This document shows positions 53,027 to 63,490 of a stretch of 64,000 nt of DNA, piece after piece. The position numbers were made by a program, and so were the translations under genes. Below the pieces are notes generated by a model. It was given only the letters and a program-made list of their open reading frames with translations, did no database searches and was not told where the DNA came from. The stretch is taken from positions 1-64,000 of the forward strand of contig NZ_AUDK01000004.1 in NCBI RefSeq assembly GCF_000425425.1, read 5' to 3'. The stretch's first letter is position 1. Every line of letters starts with the position of its first letter. Source of the DNA: Flavobacterium daejeonense DSM 17708 (GTDB lineage: Bacteria; Bacteroidota; Bacteroidia; Flavobacteriales; Flavobacteriaceae).

Positions 53027-54481
53027 TTACAATGGAGGTAAATCTCCACCTTCTTTAGTTGGAAGGTTAGTAGTTCCCATTAAGAACAAATCAACTTCTC
53101 TGGCGGCTTCACGACCTTCAGAGATTGCCCAAACGATTAATGATTGTCCTCTTCTCATATCTCCCGCAGTAAATATGTTTGGTACATTCGTTTGGTAATT
53201 GTTGGCTTTGTAATTGCTTCTGAAATCAGTTTCAAGACCTAACTGCTCTGCTAAGTTTTTCTCCGGACCAGTGAAACCTAAAGCTAATAAAGCTAAATCA
53301 CATGGCCATATTTTTTCAGAACCTTCAATCTCGATTAATTCCGGACGTTGTCCAGGAACCATTTTCCATTCAACATTTACAGTTTTAAGAGCTGTCAATT
53401 TACCATTAGCATCTTTGATGAACTCTTTGGTGTTAATTAACCAGTTTCTTTCACATCCTTCTTTGTGAGAAGAAGATGTTTTTAACTGTAAAGGCCAGAA
53501 AGGCCATGGTGTAGATTCGCTTCTTCCAACTGGTGGTTTTGGCATAATCTCAAAGTTAGTTACTGATTTTGCACCATGACGGTTAGAAGTACCCACACAG
53601 TCAGAACCTGTATCTCCACCTCCGATTACGATTACGTCTTTACCAGTAGCTAATACTTGGTTCTCGATTTTTTCACCCCAAACCACTTTAGTTTGTTGTG
53701 TTAAGAAATCCATTGCCTGAACTACACCGTCAGCATCTGCTCCCGGAGTTGGTAAACCTCTTCTTTCAGTAGCACCACCACAAAGAACGATTGCATCAAA
53801 TACTTTCAAATCTTCGATAGAGTAGTTTACGCCAACGTTAGTGTTTACTTTGAAAGTGATGCCTTCTGCTTCAAGGATAGCGATACGACGGTCGATAATT
53901 TCTTTTTCTAATTTGAAATTAGGGATACCATAACGTAATAATCCACCGATAGCGTTGTCTCTTTCAAAAACAGTTACAGTGTGCCCTGCTCTGTTTAATT
54001 GTTGTGCAGCTGCTAAACCTGCAGGTCCCGAACCTACAACAGCAATTGTTTTTCCAGTTCTGTTTTTTGGAGGTTGCGGTTTAATCCAACCTTCCTGGAA
54101 AGCACGCTCCACAATGTTTTTTTCTATATTTTCGATAGAAATTGGATCATTGATAATTCCTAATACACATGCTTTTTCACATGGTGCCGGACATAAACGC
54201 CCTGTAAATTCAGGGAAGTTGTTTGTTGAATGTAAAATCCAGGAGGCTTTTTGCCATTCACCCTGGTGTACCATGTGGTTGAAATCAGGGATTAAATTCC
54301 CTAACGGACATCCACTGTGGCAAAATGGAATACCACAGTCCATACAACGTGATCCTTGTGTTGTAATTTCAGCTTCACTCAAAGGAACTGTAAATTCTTT
54401 ATAATGCCCTACACGCTCTTCTACTGCTGTGTATGATTCATCTTTTCTTTCGAATTCTTTAAAACCTGTTACTTTTCCCAT
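53027..54481 (-). CDS. gltD: Glutamate synthase (NADPH) small subunit
   Basis: Supplies electrons from NADPH to GltB for glutamate synthesis from glutamine and 2-oxoglutarate. The 484-residue flavoprotein has two N-terminal iron-sulfur cysteine sets (CMDCGIPFCHSGCP and CPAPCEKAC), an FAD-binding motif VVGSGPAGLAAAQQLNRAG and an NADPH-binding motif VIGGGDTGSDCVG. It follows gltB by 4 bases and shares its operon; a strong terminator follows. Confidence 0.97.
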   Translation of the reverse strand: MGKVTGFKEFERKDESYTAVEERVGHYKEFTVPLSEAEITTQGSRCMDCGIPFCHSGCPLGNLIPDFNHMVHQGEWQKASWILHSTNNFPEFTGRLCPAPCEKACVLGIINDPISIENIEKNIVERAFQEGWIKPQPPKNRTGKTIAVVGSGPAGLAAAQQLNRAGHTVTVFERDNAIGGLLRYGIPNFKLEKEIIDRRIAILEAEGITFKVNTNVGVNYSIEDLKVFDAIVLCGGATERRGLPTPGADADGVVQAMDFLTQQTKVVWGEKIENQVLATGKDVIVIGGGDTGSDCVGTSNRHGAKSVTNFEIMPKPPVGRSESTPWPFWPLQLKTSSSHKEGCERNWLINTKEFIKDANGKLTALKTVNVEWKMVPGQRPELIEIEGSEKIWPCDLALLALGFTGPEKNLAEQLGLETDFRSNYKANNYQTNVPNIFTAGDMRRGQSLIVWAISEGREAAREVDLFLMGTTNLPTKEGGDLPPL

Positions 54482-54485
54482 TGTA

Positions 54486-57400
54486 TTATGCTGTTAATTC
54501 TTCTACCATTTGCACCCCAGATTTCAAACGCTCTAATGCTTTTTTGTACTCTGTAGGCATTACTTTTACAAAATTTTCTAAGCTTGTGTTCCAATCACTT
54601 AATAATTCGCTTCCTTTTGTACTGTTTGTATATTGTACGTGTCTTTCGATTAAGTGTTTTAATTCATCAGCTTCTTGTCCTTCTACTGTTTCAAATTCGA
54701 TGGTTTCAGTATTACATAAACCGTTTTTGAATTTGTTTTCAGGATCGTAGATATAAGCGATACCACCACTCATACCTGCAGCAAAGTTTCTTCCTGTTTT
54801 TCCAAGGACTACTACTTTTCCTCCAGTCATGTACTCACAACCGTGGTCACCTACACCTTCAACAACTGCTGTAGCTCCTGAGTTACGAACTGCGAAACGC
54901 TCTCCTGCAATACCGTTGATGAAAGCTTCTCCTTCGATAGCACCGAATAAACAAACGTTACCTACGATGATGTTTTCTGAAGCAACAAAAGTAGCTTTTG
55001 CTGGTTTTTTGATGATTAATTTAGCTCCGGATAATCCTTTTCCTAAATAGTCATTAGTGTTCCCTTCCACTGTGAAAGTTAATCCGTGTGCACTAAATGC
55101 TCCTAAACTTTGTCCTGCTGAACCAGTAAAGTTGATATTTAAAGTGTCTTCCGGTAAACCTAAGTGTCCGTAAATTTTAGAAATTTCGTTACTAACAATA
55201 GCTCCTACTGAACGGTCAGTGTTTTTAATAGGGTATTCTAAAGTCATTTTTTCTTTTCTGTATAATGCACGGTGAGAGTCTTTTAAGATTTGGAAGTCCA
55301 TTACATTGTCTAATCCGTGATCCTGTTTCTCTGTGTTGCGAACCACCATGTCTCTGTATGCTGCCGGACGGTGTAAGATTGATGATAAATCTAAACCTCT
55401 GGCTTTATAGTGAGTAATAGCTTTGTTAGAATTGATTTTATGTGTTTGACCAATCATTTCTTCTAAAGTTCTGAAACCAAGTTGGGCCATGATACCTCTT
55501 AATTCTTCTGCAACATAGTAGAAGAAGTTAATTACGTGCTCAGGAGTTCCTTTGAAGTTTTTACGTAATTCTTTGTCCTGAGTAGCAATACCAACTGGGC
55601 AAGTATTTAAGTGACATTTACGCATCATGATACATCCTGAAGCAACCAATGGAGCAGTAGCAAAACCGAATTCTTCAGCACCTAATAAAGCTGCGATAGC
55701 TACGTCACGACCTGTTTTTAACTGACCGTCACATTCTACAACAATACGGCTTCTTAAGTTGTTTAATACTAAAGTTTGTTGTGCTTCAGCCAATCCAAGT
55801 TCCCAAGGAAGACCAGCGTGTTTCAATGAAGTTAATGGAGAAGCTCCAGTTCCACCATCGTAACCTGCAATTAATACAACGTCAGCTTTTGCTTTAGCAA
55901 CACCAGCAGCAATTGTACCAACACCAACTTCAGAAACTAATTTTACATTGATACGTGCTTCTCTATTGGCATTTTTCAAGTCGAAGATTAATTGTGCCAA
56001 ATCTTCAATTGAATAAATATCGTGGTGTGGCGGAGGTGAAATCAATCCTACGAAAGGAGTTGAGTTACGAGCCGATGCAATCCAGGGTAATACTTTCTCA
56101 CCGGGTAATTGTCCACCTTCTCCAGGTTTTGCACCCTGAGCCATTTTAATTTGAATCTCTTTTGCACTAGATAAGTAGTGAGAAGTTACTCCAAAACGTC
56201 CGGAAGCTACTTGTTTGATAGCCGAGTTACGACTGTCTCCGTTGATATCCGGTTGGAAACGGGTTCTGTCTTCTCCGCCTTCACCTGAATTGGATTTTCC
56301 ACCAATACGGTTCATAGCGATAGCCAAGTTTTCGTGAGCTTCTCTAGAGATAGATCCATAAGACATCGCTCCGGTTTTGAAACGTTTTACGATAGCTGTC
56401 CATGGTTCTACTTCGTCTAATGGAATTGGATCTAAGTTATCAAATTCAAATAAACCGCGGATGGTCATTAAATTTTTAGCCTGATCGTTTACAGATTTAG
56501 CGTAAACATCATAACTAGCCTGATCACTTAAACGTACTGCTTGCTGTAATTTAGCAATAGTAGTTGGGTTGAACATGTGTCTTTCCCCGTTACGTCTCCA
56601 TCTGTATTCTCCACCAATGTTTAATCCTAAACGATTAGGGATTAATACATCCGGATAAGCGTAGTTGTATCTTTCACTAATTTCTTTTTCGATTTCATAC
56701 AATCCGATACCTTCAATTCTAGAAGCCGTGTAAGGGAAGTATTTTTCAACAAATTTAGAGTTGAAACCAACAATTTCGAAAATTTGAGAACCTCTGTAAG
56801 AATGTAATGTAGAGATACCAATTTTGTTCATGATTTTTAAAATACCTGAACCAATTGCTTTGTTGAAATTGTCAACTGCTTTTTGTTCGCTAATCCCTGT
56901 GATGAATCCTTCCTGTACTTGTACACGAATGATTTCGTTTACCATGTATGGGTTAATAGCACTAGCTCCATAACCAAATAATGTAGCGAAGTGGTGCGGT
57001 TCACGTGGTTCTGCTGATTCGATAATGATATCAAAATAAGAACGCTTGCGCAAACGGTTCATTTGATGGTGAACGTAAGAACAAGCTAATAAAGCCGGGA
57101 TAGGAGCGAACTCTTTGTTAACACCTCTGTCTGATAAGATGATGATGTTAGTTCCTCTGTCAACTGCTTTACTGATTTGAGTAATGATATCCTCTAAAGC
57201 ATTTTCTAAACCATTCAAACCTTTGTCTTTTTTGTATAAAATTTCAATGGTTTCCGCTTTGAAATGATCGATATCAATATTTCTGATTTTTTCTAAGTCG
57301 TCGTTAGAGATAACAGGATTTTGAATTCTTAATTTTCTACATTGCTTGCTTGAAATGTCAAAAATGTTTCTGTCCTGTCCTAAAGCTAAGCTAATATCAG

Positions 57401-59000
57401 TTACAATTTCCTCACGTATACCATCCAAAGGAGGGTTAGTTACCTGAGCAAATAATTGTTTGAAATAGTTAGGGATTAATTGAGGTCTGTCTGATAATAC
57501 AGCAAGTGGAGTGTCAGTACCCATTGAACCCAAAGCTTCTTTACCAGCCTGAGCCATAGGAGTAATCATATCCTGAATATCCTCTAATGTATAGTTAAAT
57601 AAACGTTCTCTTGTTTTTAAATCGATAGTTTCAATTGGACAGGCTTTAGTTGTGGTAGGAACGTCTCTTAAGTTCAAACGGTATTGTTTTAACCATTCTT
57701 TGTATGGTCTTTCAGAAACAATTTTGTTTTTAATTTCTTCGTCGTTTACAATACGTCCTTCGTTCATGTCAACCAGGAACATTTTTCCTGGCTCTAATCT
57801 ACCGTGGCTTTCTACATCTTCCGGATCAACAGTTACAACTCCAATTTCAGAAGCCATAATCAATTTACCACTCTTAGTTACTGTATAACGAGAAGGTCTT
57901 AATCCGTTACGGTCTAATAAAGCTCCGATGTAATCTCCGTCAGAGAATGGTACAGAAGCAGGTCCGTCCCATGGTTCCATAATGCAAGCGTTGTATTCGT
58001 AGAACGCTTTTCTTTCTTCTGACATGGTTTTGTGTTTTTCCCATGCTTCAGGAATCATCATCATCATTACTTCCGGTAACGAACGTCCTGTATGTGTTAA
58101 CAATTCAACAACCATATCCATAGAAGCTGAATCTGATTTTCCAGGTAAGATAATAGGGAATAACTTCTCTATTTGCGGACCGAATACATCACTTTTCATG
58201 ATTTCTTCACGAACACGCATTCTGCTTACGTTACCTCTTAAAGTGTTAATCTCTCCATTTTGACACATGTATCTAAATGGTTGAGATAACTCCCAAGTAG
58301 GCATCGTATTAGTAGAGAAACGTTGGTGAACTAACGCCAAACGTGTTACTAAATCCGTTTGTTGTAAGTCAGTATAGTATGGCCCGATATCTTCAGGCAT
58401 AATGATACCTTTATATATTAAGGTAGTAGTAGATAAACTAGGTACATAAAAATAAGAACTTTGCGAGATTTTAGAATTCGCAATAGTGTGCTCCGTAATT
58501 TTACGGGCAGCATATAACTTAGCTTTGAAAGTAGTTTCGTCAATAGCTTCGTTTTTACCAACAAAAATTTGTTCGATAGTAGGTTCAGAAGCTAAAGCGA
58601 TTTCTCCTAATTGAGAAGAATCAACAGGAACTTCTCTCCATCCTAAAACAGAAAGTCCTTGTGCTTTAATTTCTTTTTCAAATATGTCTTTACAAAAAAC
58701 GTATTGATTATTAATTTTTGGTAAAAATACCATCCCAACAGCATACTCACGTGGGGCAGGTAAATTGAAATCACAAACTCTATTGAAATATTCGTGAGGT
58801 ATGTCAATCAAAAGTCCAGCTCCATCTCCCGTTTTTCCATCAGCACTAACACCACCACGGTGCTCTAGTTTTACTAGAATTTCTAATGCGTCGTGAATAA
58901 TTTGATTTGTTTTCTCACCTTTAAGGTTGCAGATAAAACCAGCTCCACAGTTTTCATGCTCGAATTCTGGCAAATAAAGGCCTTGTTCTTTAAGTTTCAT
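54486..59000 (-). CDS. gltB: Glutamate synthase large subunit
   Basis: A 1504-residue enzyme that transfers the amide of glutamine to 2-oxoglutarate. The N-terminal nucleophile is Cys18, exposed after removal of a 17-residue propeptide ([11 protein letters not shown]). The glutaminase domain is followed by a central domain, the FMN-binding synthase domain ([34 protein letters not shown]) with a 3Fe-4S cysteine set ([17 protein letters not shown]), and the C-terminal beta-helix ([20 protein letters not shown]). It heads an operon with gltD. A -7 element is 19 bases before the start. Confidence 0.97.
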   Translation of the reverse strand: MKLKEQGLYLPEFEHENCGAGFICNLKGEKTNQIIHDALEILVKLEHRGGVSADGKTGDGAGLLIDIPHEYFNRVCDFNLPAPREYAVGMVFLPKINNQYVFCKDIFEKEIKAQGLSVLGWREVPVDSSQLGEIALASEPTIEQIFVGKNEAIDETTFKAKLYAARKITEHTIANSKISQSSYFYVPSLSTTTLIYKGIIMPEDIGPYYTDLQQTDLVTRLALVHQRFSTNTMPTWELSQPFRYMCQNGEINTLRGNVSRMRVREEIMKSDVFGPQIEKLFPIILPGKSDSASMDMVVELLTHTGRSLPEVMMMMIPEAWEKHKTMSEERKAFYEYNACIMEPWDGPASVPFSDGDYIGALLDRNGLRPSRYTVTKSGKLIMASEIGVVTVDPEDVESHGRLEPGKMFLVDMNEGRIVNDEEIKNKIVSERPYKEWLKQYRLNLRDVPTTTKACPIETIDLKTRERLFNYTLEDIQDMITPMAQAGKEALGSMGTDTPLAVLSDRPQLIPNYFKQLFAQVTNPPLDGIREEIVTDISLALGQDRNIFDISSKQCRKLRIQNPVISNDDLEKIRNIDIDHFKAETIEILYKKDKGLNGLENALEDIITQISKAVDRGTNIIILSDRGVNKEFAPIPALLACSYVHHQMNRLRKRSYFDIIIESAEPREPHHFATLFGYGASAINPYMVNEIIRVQVQEGFITGISEQKAVDNFNKAIGSGILKIMNKIGISTLHSYRGSQIFEIVGFNSKFVEKYFPYTASRIEGIGLYEIEKEISERYNYAYPDVLIPNRLGLNIGGEYRWRRNGERHMFNPTTIAKLQQAVRLSDQASYDVYAKSVNDQAKNLMTIRGLFEFDNLDPIPLDEVEPWTAIVKRFKTGAMSYGSISREAHENLAIAMNRIGGKSNSGEGGEDRTRFQPDINGDSRNSAIKQVASGRFGVTSHYLSSAKEIQIKMAQGAKPGEGGQLPGEKVLPWIASARNSTPFVGLISPPPHHDIYSIEDLAQLIFDLKNANREARINVKLVSEVGVGTIAAGVAKAKADVVLIAGYDGGTGASPLTSLKHAGLPWELGLAEAQQTLVLNNLRSRIVVECDGQLKTGRDVAIAALLGAEEFGFATAPLVASGCIMMRKCHLNTCPVGIATQDKELRKNFKGTPEHVINFFYYVAEELRGIMAQLGFRTLEEMIGQTHKINSNKAITHYKARGLDLSSILHRPAAYRDMVVRNTEKQDHGLDNVMDFQILKDSHRALYRKEKMTLEYPIKNTDRSVGAIVSNEISKIYGHLGLPEDTLNINFTGSAGQSLGAFSAHGLTFTVEGNTNDYLGKGLSGAKLIIKKPAKATFVASENIIVGNVCLFGAIEGEAFINGIAGERFAVRNSGATAVVEGVGDHGCEYMTGGKVVVLGKTGRNFAAGMSGGIAYIYDPENKFKNGLCNTETIEFETVEGQEADELKHLIERHVQYTNSTKGSELLSDWNTSLENFVKVMPTEYKKALERLKSGVQMVEELTA

Positions 59001-59018
59001 GCTTGATAATTTTTTTTA

Positions 59019-59026
59019 CAAAAATA
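59019..59026 (-). promoter_or_regulatory. gltB -7 element
   Basis: TATTTTTG on the minus strand, exact TAnnTTTG, 18 bases before the gltB ATG. Confidence 0.6.
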
Positions 59027-59366
59027 GATATTTCATTATATATAATGTATCGGTTAGGCTTATAATGAGTTACTTTTACAGGAATAATAGAAAAATGTAT
59101 AATTAATAATAATAATTGCATTATTTGGGCTGTGTATTAACAAATTATTAATATTAAGAGGGTTTTGACCTGATATTTTGACAATTATTTCTTATTTTTT
59201 CAAATCGATAATTGATGAATTCCATGTAAAAACGTCAGTTCACTCTTTTTTTTGAGGCAAAATCTTTTTTTTGATAGAAAAAAAGCTGTGAAAACGTCTT
59301 TTTTTAACTTTATTTATAAGATATTTTAAATCACTAAAAAGATTTCAGTTTTAAGTTCGTTTTTAA
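59027..59366. other. Divergent gltB-sucC spacer
   Basis: About 340 bases of AT-rich DNA between the two divergent promoters. No gene, hairpin of note or named regulator site was found. Confidence 0.6.
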
Positions 59367-59374
59367 TACTTTTG
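59367..59374 (+). promoter_or_regulatory. sucC -7 element
   Basis: TACTTTTG, exact TAnnTTTG, 48 bases before the ATG at 59423. The in-frame ORF start at 59372 lies within this element, which argues against that start. Confidence 0.6.
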
Positions 59375-59422
59375 TCGGACTTATTTTCTGAAATAAAATC
59401 AGATTCAGACAAATTCTATATT

Positions 59423-60616
59423 ATGAACATACACGAATATCAAGGAAAAGAGATTTTAGCCAGCTACGGAGTTCGCGTTCAACGCGGGATCGTTGCTAAC
59501 AGTCCAGTAGAAGCAGTTGCGGCTGCTAAACAATTAACTGCCGAAACGGGAACGAGTTGGTATGTTGTTAAAGCCCAAATTCACGCAGGTGGTCGTGGTA
59601 AAGGAGGCGGGGTGAAACTTGCTAAAGGAATTGACAAAGTGGAAGGTGTTGCAAGCGAAATTATCGGAATGCAATTAGTGACTCCTCAAACTTCTGCTGA
59701 GGGGAAAACTGTTCACAAAGTGTTAATTGCTGAGGATGTTTACTATCCTGGAGAATCTGAAACTTCTGAGTTTTATGTTTCTGTATTATTAAACAGAGCA
59801 ACAGGACGTAATATGATTATGTATTCTACTGAAGGTGGAATGGATATCGAGGAAGTTGCTGAGCATACTCCACATTTAATCTTTACAGAAGAAATTGATC
59901 CGGCTGTAGGATTACAAGGTTTTCAGGCAAGAAGAATTGCTTTTAACTTAGGAGTTACTGGAAATGCATTCAAAGAAATGGTAAAATTCATCGATGCTTT
60001 ATACAAAGCTTATATTGGTTCAGACGCTTCTATGTTTGAAATCAACCCGGTTTTGAAAACATCTGATAATAAAATTTTAGCGGTAGATGCTAAAGTAAAT
60101 ATTGACGATAACGCATTATACAGACAAAAAGCGTATGCTGATATGCGTGATGTTCGTGAAGAAAATCCAATTGAAGTAGAAGCTAAAGAAGTAGGATTGA
60201 ACTATGTTGATCTTGACGGAACTGTAGGATGTATGGTAAACGGTGCCGGTCTTGCAATGGCAACTATGGATTTAATTAAATATGCAGGTTTTGAGCCGGC
60301 TAACTTCCTTGATGTAGGAGGAACTGCTGATGCAAAACGTGTGGAAACAGCTTTCCGTATTATCTTGAAAGATCCTAATGTAAAAGCTATTTTGATTAAC
60401 ATCTTTGGAGGAATCGTTCGTTGTGACCGTGTAGCTCAGGGTGTTGTTGATGCTTACAAAAACATGGGAGACGCTATCAATGTGCCAATCATTGTTCGTT
60501 TGCAAGGTACAAATGCTGAGATTGCAAAAGAATTAATCGATAATTCAGGAATGCCAATTTTATCTGCAGTTCAGTTCCAGGAAGCTGCTGATCAGGTTCA
60601 GGCTGCGCTTTCTTAA
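59423..60616 (+). CDS. sucC: Succinyl-CoA synthetase beta subunit
   Basis: Beta subunit of the TCA-cycle enzyme that makes succinate and ATP/GTP from succinyl-CoA. The 397-residue protein starts [17 protein letters not shown] and has the ATP-grasp region ([16 protein letters not shown]) and the C-terminal CoA-ligase-like part ([29 protein letters not shown]). Residue count matches E. coli SucC when the ATG at 59423 is used; an upstream in-frame ATG adds 17 residues that no relative has. sucD is not adjacent; a terminator follows at once. Confidence 0.97.
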   Translation: MNIHEYQGKEILASYGVRVQRGIVANSPVEAVAAAKQLTAETGTSWYVVKAQIHAGGRGKGGGVKLAKGIDKVEGVASEIIGMQLVTPQTSAEGKTVHKVLIAEDVYYPGESETSEFYVSVLLNRATGRNMIMYSTEGGMDIEEVAEHTPHLIFTEEIDPAVGLQGFQARRIAFNLGVTGNAFKEMVKFIDALYKAYIGSDASMFEINPVLKTSDNKILAVDAKVNIDDNALYRQKAYADMRDVREENPIEVEAKEVGLNYVDLDGTVGCMVNGAGLAMATMDLIKYAGFEPANFLDVGGTADAKRVETAFRIILKDPNVKAILINIFGGIVRCDRVAQGVVDAYKNMGDAINVPIIVRLQGTNAEIAKELIDNSGMPILSAVQFQEAADQVQAALS

Positions 60617-60636
60617 TTAAGAAATTCTAATATATT

Positions 60637-60670
60637 GAAATCCTGTTCCTTTTGGGACAGGATTTTTTTT
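60637..60670 (+). terminator. sucC terminator
   Basis: Stem AAATCCTGT / ACAGGATTT (inner TCC/GGG pairs add to it) followed by a T run; 20 bases past the stop. Confidence 0.9.
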
Positions 60671-60926
60671 GTTTTCAATATTTGTATTAATTTAAGATTA
60701 ACAGCTATATTGATTTGGAATTTTCAATAAAAGAAGTTGTTTTTTGTTATAAACTTATTTTTATCAAAGTTTATTTGTAAGGCTGTTATTTTTTAGGCAA
60801 ATCAATTTTAAGACTTCTAAAAAGCGTTTTTAAGATTCATTTTATCTTTGGGTTAAGCAATTGTTTTTGTGATTTTTGAATGGATTTCAGTGCTAATTTT
60901 GAACTGTAATTAAAAACAAAGAAATC
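60671..60926. other. Spacer upstream of the first 112-residue paralog
   Basis: No gene. Contains TATCTTTG at 60843-60850, a -7-like match 76 bases before the ATG, and several AT-rich hairpin arms too weak to name. Confidence 0.5.
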
Positions 60927-61265
60927 ATGAAAAAATTATTTTTATCGGTTATTGTTGCGTTATTTATGAATACAGCTTTTGCGGCTGTGGGTTCTCCAAA
61001 CAGGGATAAAGATTATGAAAAGACTTTTAAAGAGTTGGCTGAACTTTTGAATACCTATTCGAATTTTGAAAGTTTACGCGAAGAAGTTGTTGTGAAAGTA
61101 AAAATCGCTATAAATGAAAATCATGAGATTGTGGTGATGAGTACTGATGCAGCCAATAGTGAATTGAGTTATTATATTAAAAACAGTTTGAATTATCAGA
61201 AGTTAACAGCGAATGAATTAGAAATAGGTAATAAATTAGTTTTTCTGGTAAAATTTGCAAAATAA
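60927..61265 (+). CDS. Small secreted protein, paralog A
   Basis: A 112-residue protein with a signal peptide (about 1-19, ending AFAA). The mature part is a helix-rich start (DKDYEKTFKELAELLNTYSNF) followed by the strand pattern VVVKVKIAINENHEIVVMST, a helix (NSELSYYIKNSLNY) and the last strand LVFLVKFAK. This order of strand-strand-helix-strand recalls the TonB C-terminal fold, but without a membrane anchor or Pro-rich linker. I cannot name a family. It is about 60% identical, without gaps, to the next gene, so the pair arose by duplication. Followed by a terminator hairpin. Confidence 0.72.
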   Translation: MKKLFLSVIVALFMNTAFAAVGSPNRDKDYEKTFKELAELLNTYSNFESLREEVVVKVKIAINENHEIVVMSTDAANSELSYYIKNSLNYQKLTANELEIGNKLVFLVKFAK

Positions 61266-61287
61266 AGGAAGCTGTATTGTAATTTGT

Positions 61288-61327
61288 AAAACCGGTTTTA
61301 TTTTTAATAAATAAAACTGGTTTTTTG
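61288..61327 (+). terminator. Terminator of paralog A
   Basis: Stem AAAACCGGTTTTATTT / AAATAAAACTGGTTTT (one wobble pair) with a 6-base loop, then a T run. Confidence 0.85.
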
Positions 61328-61541
61328 TTTTAAGAGTTTTTTTGTTGAAATATCATCAAAAAAACTTCGTTTTAGGGGTGTTTTGATGATTTTTTTTATT
61401 TCGTTTTCTGTTTTTTATATAAATAGTGAAATTTAAATTATTTTTTTTTATTAGAATTTTAAAATTTGTAGTTTAATTTTTTGTCAATCGTAAAAATTGC
61501 ATTGTCAATAATATAAGTTCTTTTTTTGATGTTTTTTTTGA

Positions 61542-61549
61542 TAAATTTG
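61542..61549 (+). promoter_or_regulatory. -7 element of paralog B
   Basis: TAAATTTG, exact TAnnTTTG, 46 bases before the ATG. Confidence 0.55.
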
Positions 61550-61595
61550 TAATGAAATCTCAAACGAATTAATTTTAATTTAAAAGAAAGAAATT

Positions 61596-61934
61596 ATGAG
61601 AAAGTTATTTTTATCAGCTGTTGCAACTTTATTTTTAACAACAGCGTTCGCTGCAGAGAAGTCTTCTAATAATCCTGAGGATTACAACAAGACTTATAAG
61701 GAAATAACTAAAATGCTCAATGCTTATCCTGCTTTTAGCGGATTAGAAGGAGATGTTTTAGTAAAAGTAAGGATTGCTATTAATGAGCATCATGAAATGG
61801 TTGTGATGAGCACTAATACAACTAATGAGGAGTTGAATTATTATATTAAAAACACGTTGAATTATAAAAAATTAACAGCAAATGATTTGGAAGCAGGTAA
61901 TGGACTTGTCTTTTTGGTTAAGTTTACCAAATAA
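61596..61934 (+). CDS. Small secreted protein, paralog B
   Basis: A 112-residue protein with the same layout as paralog A: signal peptide (about 1-20), DYNKTYKEITKMLNAYPAF, then VLVKVRIAINEHHEMVVMST, a helix (NEELNYYIKNTLNY) and LVFLVKFTK. Hand comparison gives about 70 identical of 112 residues, with the core IAIN, VVMST and LVFLVKF conserved and the first 50 mature residues more divergent. Each copy has its own -7 element and terminator, so they are separate transcription units, not a simple repeat array. Function unknown; a periplasmic partner-binding role is a guess. Confidence 0.72.
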   Translation: MRKLFLSAVATLFLTTAFAAEKSSNNPEDYNKTYKEITKMLNAYPAFSGLEGDVLVKVRIAINEHHEMVVMSTNTTNEELNYYIKNTLNYKKLTANDLEAGNGLVFLVKFTK

Positions 61935-61939
61935 TAAAT

Positions 61940-61971
61940 AAATCCCGTCTGATATCAGGCGGGATTTTTTT
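61940..61971 (+). terminator. Terminator of paralog B
   Basis: Long stem AAATCCCG-CTGATATCAG-CGGGATTT (one mismatch), followed by a T run; it may also serve the convergent DUF1456 gene. Confidence 0.85.
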
Positions 61972-61995
61972 ATAAAATCAAAGTTCGATTTCCAA

Positions 61996-62406
61996 TTAAG
62001 ATTTTTTGTTTTTACCGTTGTTGAATTTTACTTTTTCAACCACAGGAGTTTTAGGAGCAGCTTTTTTAAAGTTGGGTTTTTTCTTGAAAGTTGTTTTTGC
62101 AACTTTTGGTTCATTAGAAACCGTTGTTTTCTTTGCAGGGATTTCGGTTTTATGTTTAGCTAAAACATCTTTTGGGTTTTTAGGATTTTCTTTTGTTCCG
62201 CGCAAATGAATGACTAAGCCGTTAAGGAAATTACGCAATACCTGATCGCCACATTCCACATAATTGGGATGTTTGGAATCACGAAAAAAAGCGCCTAATT
62301 CGGATTTGGAAATTCTGAAATCGACCAATTCTAAAATTTCTACAATTTGGTCGTCACGTAACATTAAGGCAACGCGTAATTTTTTGAAAATATCGTTGTT
62401 TGTCAT
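61996..62406 (-). CDS. DUF1456 family protein with basic tail
   Basis: A 136-residue protein. The first 70 residues are one DUF1456 unit: MTNNDIFKKLRVALMLRDDQ, LELVDFRISKSELGAFFRD, then NYVECGDQVLRNFLNGLV. E. coli YehS has two such units; here the second is replaced by a Lys/Pro-rich, disordered tail (KTTFKKKPNFKKAAPKTP), which may contact nucleic acid (inference). A -7 element is at 62420. It follows the PLP-enzyme gene by 37 bases and could share its transcript. Confidence 0.85.
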   Translation of the reverse strand: MTNNDIFKKLRVALMLRDDQIVEILELVDFRISKSELGAFFRDSKHPNYVECGDQVLRNFLNGLVIHLRGTKENPKNPKDVLAKHKTEIPAKKTTVSNEPKVAKTTFKKKPNFKKAAPKTPVVEKVKFNNGKNKKS

Positions 62407-62419
62407 TTTAAATTTTTTA

Positions 62420-62427
62420 CAAAGGTA
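62420..62427 (-). promoter_or_regulatory. -7 element of the DUF1456 gene
   Basis: TACCTTTG on the minus strand, exact TAnnTTTG, 13 bases before the ATG, in the 37-base gap after the PLP-enzyme gene. Confidence 0.5.
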
Positions 62428-62443
62428 CGCTATAAAGTGTTAG

Positions 62444-63484
62444 CTAATCTATTTCGGATTGATATTCATTTAGAATTTGAATGATTTTATCCAAATCTTT
62501 CTTTTTGTGATTGGCTGTAATAATAATTCGGTTCAAATAATCGGTTTCGGATGCGTATTTGAAATTGGTGATAATTATTTTTTTGGAAGCCAAAATAGTA
62601 TTGATGTTTGCCATTTCAGGATAGATTACCGGATAATTTTCGTCAAAAAGAATGTTTGGGTTTGCCAAAAGATTAGTTTTTAAGTAAGCCAGATTTCTTT
62701 TTAGTTTTTTAATTTGTTTTTGGTATAACTTTTCCGAATCAGCCAGTGTGCTTACAAAAGCCGGGTTCATTCCGGCGCTGGAAACAAAAATATCATTGGA
62801 TTTTATTGTATTGATAAAATCACAATCGCTGGCTATTACACCGCCAGATAATCCCATCGCTTTTCCCAGTGACGAAACTAAAACTTTGCGTTTGATTTTG
62901 GGGTGCTTTATCGAGGTGTAAACTCCGCTGCCATTTTCGCCTAAAATTCCTAACGAATGCGACTCGTCAAGCACCAAAGTTATTTCTTTATAGTCCGAAA
63001 TTTTATCTAAAAAAGAAAGTGTGACTGGTTTTACGGTGTTAGAAGGAACAGCATCCGTAAGAATACAAATTTTTTCTGTTTTATTATCCAGTAATTTTGG
63101 ATTTAGAATTCCATTGGTAAAAAGCGGAAGACTGTTTGAATTGCTGATAGCGACATGGTTGTTTGAAAAATGATAAAAAACATCTATATCCGATGTTAAA
63201 CTGTCTAAAACAATTTGCCCGGCTAACATTCCGGAAGAAATAGTAAGGGCCGCTTCGGCCTGGATAAATTGAGCTAAAAAAGTTTCCCCTTTTTCGTAAG
63301 CGGTGAGTTTGATATTGGCATTTCGGGAACTTCCGTAAGCGGTGCCCCAACGCTCAATGTTTTTATAAAGTATTTTTTTGAATTTTTTATTTGGCGGTAA
63401 GCCCAGATAAGCTGTCCCGCCAAAGTATAAAATTTTTTCGTTATCGACTTTTATCAATCGATCGGGAAATTTGTCAACTTTCAT
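62444..63484 (-). CDS. PLP-dependent acyltransferase/aminotransferase, BioF/KBL-like
   Basis: A 346-residue fold-type I PLP enzyme of the alpha-oxoamine synthase group. The PLP lysine is Lys208 in VSSLGKAMGLSGG, with the partner Asp in DESHSLGILGENG and the early GTAYGSSRNANI segment. It is about 40 residues shorter than BioF at the N-terminus. It cannot be assigned to biotin synthesis; the adjacent dipeptide epimerase, only 6 bases upstream in transcription order, suggests an amino-acid or peptide role instead (inference). Confidence 0.83.
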   Translation of the reverse strand: MKVDKFPDRLIKVDNEKILYFGGTAYLGLPPNKKFKKILYKNIERWGTAYGSSRNANIKLTAYEKGETFLAQFIQAEAALTISSGMLAGQIVLDSLTSDIDVFYHFSNNHVAISNSNSLPLFTNGILNPKLLDNKTEKICILTDAVPSNTVKPVTLSFLDKISDYKEITLVLDESHSLGILGENGSGVYTSIKHPKIKRKVLVSSLGKAMGLSGGVIASDCDFINTIKSNDIFVSSAGMNPAFVSTLADSEKLYQKQIKKLKRNLAYLKTNLLANPNILFDENYPVIYPEMANINTILASKKIIITNFKYASETDYLNRIIITANHKKKDLDKIIQILNEYQSEID

Positions 63485-63490
63485 TAATAA

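Larger units (their letters stand above)
61266..61595. other. Spacer between the two paralogs, with hairpins
   Basis: 330 bases of very AT-rich DNA with no gene. Holds the terminator of paralog A (61288-61327), a second hairpin ATCATCAAAA / TTTTGATGAT (61352-61361 and 61381-61390), and the -7 element TAAATTTG (61542-61549) of paralog B. Confidence 0.6.

Noticed and set aside
53955..54404. 149-residue plus-strand frame inside gltD
   Set aside because: Antisense shadow; the gltD iron-sulfur and FAD motifs are on the minus strand.
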